In this document: piece by piece, positions 62,955-64,000 of the stretch
How positions within the stretch are numbered: the stretch's first letter is position 1
How the letters are laid out: the number at the start of each line of letters is the position of its first letter
Assembly: GCF_900116565.1 (NCBI RefSeq)
Contig: NZ_FPCJ01000001.1
Location: forward strand, 1,462,464 to 1,526,463
From: Thermoflavifilum thermophilum
GTDB taxonomy: Bacteria > Bacteroidota > Bacteroidia > Chitinophagales > Chitinophagaceae
Direction of reading: 5' to 3'
DNA: 64,000 nt
Position numbers and translations under genes: made by a program
The notes under the pieces: model-generated
Databases searched by the model: none
Told to the model about the DNA's origin: nothing
The model's input: the letters and a program-made list of their open reading frames with translations, nothing else

Positions 62955-63013
62955 AAAACCCAACCTTGCGGTTGGGATGGTCCGGGCCGCAGCCCAGTCC
63001 AATACAAAAATAT
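62949..63013 (-). repeat. Double-hairpin element, copy B (minus orientation)
   Basis: The minus strand reads ATATTTTTG, then CTGGGC-TGCG-GCCCGG, then CCCAACC-GCAA-GGTTGGG followed by TTTTTT (a GNRA-type loop and a clean terminator). Apart from about nine bases missing in the lead and a few substitutions, it is the same element as copy A. It begins within the toxin stop codon region and ends 42 bases before gpG. Confidence 0.75.
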
Positions 63014-63055
63014 CAAATCGTATTCCGCATTAGAAAAAATTATTGTTAAAATATT

Positions 63056-63577
63056 GTGAAAACTGATGCATTCATAAACCGGGTTTTGGGTCTCATTCGC
63101 CAGCTGCCTCCCATTATAGGCAATGAAGCCGTGAATTTTTTTAAAACCAATTTCAGGCTACAGGGCTGGCAGGGGCAAACTTTTGAGCCCTGGCCCAAAC
63201 GCAAACGCGAAACCAAGCGCAGCCTGGGTAAGCCCATTTTAATACAAACCGGCGCACTGGAACGCAGCATTCAGGTGAAGCAAGTAAGTCAAAACGCCGT
63301 TGTGGTGGGCACCAGCAGCGCTATCCCATATGCCCGGATACACAATGAAGGGGGCACCATTGTGCAGGCTCCCCGTTCCGAAACATTCATCAGAAACAGA
63401 TACAAACGCGGAGTTAAAAAGGGTAAGTTCCAACCTGGAAAGATACCCGGCCGGGGATTCACCTATGGGCAGCGCATTATTCACATACCGCGCAGGCAAT
63501 TTATGGGCGACAGCCCGGTGTTGCGCGCGGAGATTCAAAAACGAATTATTCAGGAAGTAAAACAATTCATCAAATGA
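63056..63577 (+). CDS. Phage virion morphogenesis protein (Mu gpG-like)
   Basis: A 173-residue protein of the phage virion morphogenesis family (PF05069 type). Visible: FINRVLGLIRQLPPIIGNEAVNFFKTNFRLQGWQGQ, the basic stretch KRKRETKRSLGKPILIQTGALERSIQV, VVVGTSSAIPYARIHNEGG and IHIPRRQFMGDSPVL near the end, all typical. It acts in tail completion or head-tail joining. The start codon is GTG. It overlaps the next gene by four bases (ATGA). Confidence 0.88.
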   Translation: MKTDAFINRVLGLIRQLPPIIGNEAVNFFKTNFRLQGWQGQTFEPWPKRKRETKRSLGKPILIQTGALERSIQVKQVSQNAVVVGTSSAIPYARIHNEGGTIVQAPRSETFIRNRYKRGVKKGKFQPGKIPGRGFTYGQRIIHIPRRQFMGDSPVLRAEIQKRIIQEVKQFIK

Positions 63578-63951
63578 AGCAGATATTTGAAACCATCATG
63601 CAATTGCTTACCAGTGTGCAAGCCCTAAAATACATTGACCTGGATAAAGGTCAGATCGATCAATATGACATCCGCCCGGCTATTGCATTTCCAGCGGCAT
63701 TGATAAGCCTGGAAATAATGAATGCCGATGATGAAACAGATACCCTGCAGCGCGTTCAATTGCAGATTACCATACGCGTAGCCTTCGACTTTTCGCCTTC
63801 TACCAGCGCTATTGCTCCAGCAGATGTGCGATCAACGAATCTGCAGTTTTTCGATGTGGTGGATGGCATCTATCACGCCCTGCAGGGTTATACAGATGAA
63901 ACAATTGATAGCATCAGCCGCCTTTCATTGCGCAATGAACTGCGGTTGTGA
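63574..63951 (+). CDS. Small phage structural protein, probably tail-related
   Basis: A 125-residue protein coupled to gpG by a four-base overlap. It has FETIMQLLTSVQALKYIDLDKGQIDQYD, an inner beta-rich part (LQRVQLQITIRVAFDF) and LQFFDVVDGIYHALQGYTDE. Proteins of this size and place in Mu-like phages of Bacteroidota are neck or tail-terminator-like; the exact role is unknown. Confidence 0.75.
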   Translation: MKQIFETIMQLLTSVQALKYIDLDKGQIDQYDIRPAIAFPAALISLEIMNADDETDTLQRVQLQITIRVAFDFSPSTSAIAPADVRSTNLQFFDVVDGIYHALQGYTDETIDSISRLSLRNELRL

Positions 63952-63961
63952 TTAGCTTTCA

Positions 63962-63982
63962 TTTTTCAACGGAGTTGAAAAA
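63962..63982. repeat. Perfect 9-bp inverted repeat after the phage genes
   Basis: TTTTTCAAC-GGA-GTTGAAAAA. There is no T-run after it on the plus strand, so it is more likely a regulatory palindrome or mRNA hairpin than a terminator. The window ends 18 bases later. Confidence 0.5.
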
Positions 63983-64000
63983 CACGAATACCTTATAAGA

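Noticed and set aside
60420..63013. Integron attC-like sites
   Set aside because: CCCAAC and GTTGGG in the hairpin elements recall attC core sites, but the stems are too short and compact, have a T-run, and lack the paired inner boxes; no integrase is seen.

Overview
The window comes from a Bacteroidota chromosome, most likely Chitinophagaceae (Chitinophaga/Thermoflavifilum-like). The evidence is two SusC/SusD glycan loci, a hybrid two-component regulator, an ECF sigma/FecR pair feeding an STN-bearing SusC, -33 TTTG / -7 TAnnTTTG promoters, and endo-beta-1,2-glucanase-like (GH144) genes of the type first described in Chitinophaga. No rRNA or tRNA gene was seen.

1-19.9 kb is mainly housekeeping. 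A leftward operon holds rsfS, ftsH, a LUD-domain gene, lpxH and a gene cut by the window edge. birA diverges from it. Then come a YciH/SUI1 gene, a diacylglycerol-kinase-like gene, nadC and a DUF4783 gene (all leftward), an ECF sigma gene with a membrane partner, a lipoprotein gene, uvrC, a secreted GH130, and a beta-CASP metallo-beta-lactamase RNase. A 1409-residue hybrid two-component regulator (15.7-20.0 kb) opens the first glycan locus.

20-34.2 kb is a polysaccharide utilisation locus: PA14-bearing GH31, SusC, SusD, a surface glycan-binding lipoprotein, a GH44-like clan GH-A enzyme, GH9 and a GH18-like protein. The combination fits xyloglucan or a related beta-glucan. The surface lipoproteins and SusC/D bind and import oligosaccharides, GH9 and the GH44-like enzyme cut the backbone, GH31 removes alpha-linked side residues, and the hybrid regulator probably senses the products.

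34.3-41.7 kb carries hemW, gpsA, a YhcH family gene, a DinB family gene, a dicarboxylate/amino-acid symporter, a GH53 galactanase, and a MarR-type regulator with four C-terminal cysteines next to a protoglobin.

41.8-59.8 kb is a second glycan locus: ECF sigma, FecR, STN-SusC, SusD, a LamG lipoprotein, GH144, GH43 with a discoidin domain, a second GH144, an SGNH esterase and a YCII protein. A convergent uncharacterised clan GH-A protein, rmuC and GH16 follow.

59.85 kb to the end is accessory DNA. After a bidirectional terminator and a broken gene end comes an AT-rich module: an unrecognised 368-residue gene, two solitary sequences that resemble the start of Bacteroidetes type II-C CRISPR repeats, and two inverted copies of a double-hairpin element. 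Next are a CdiA-type nuclease tail that looks like the end of a Mu-like head protein (gpF), then gpG and one more phage structural gene. This nested arrangement is the most unusual part of the window.
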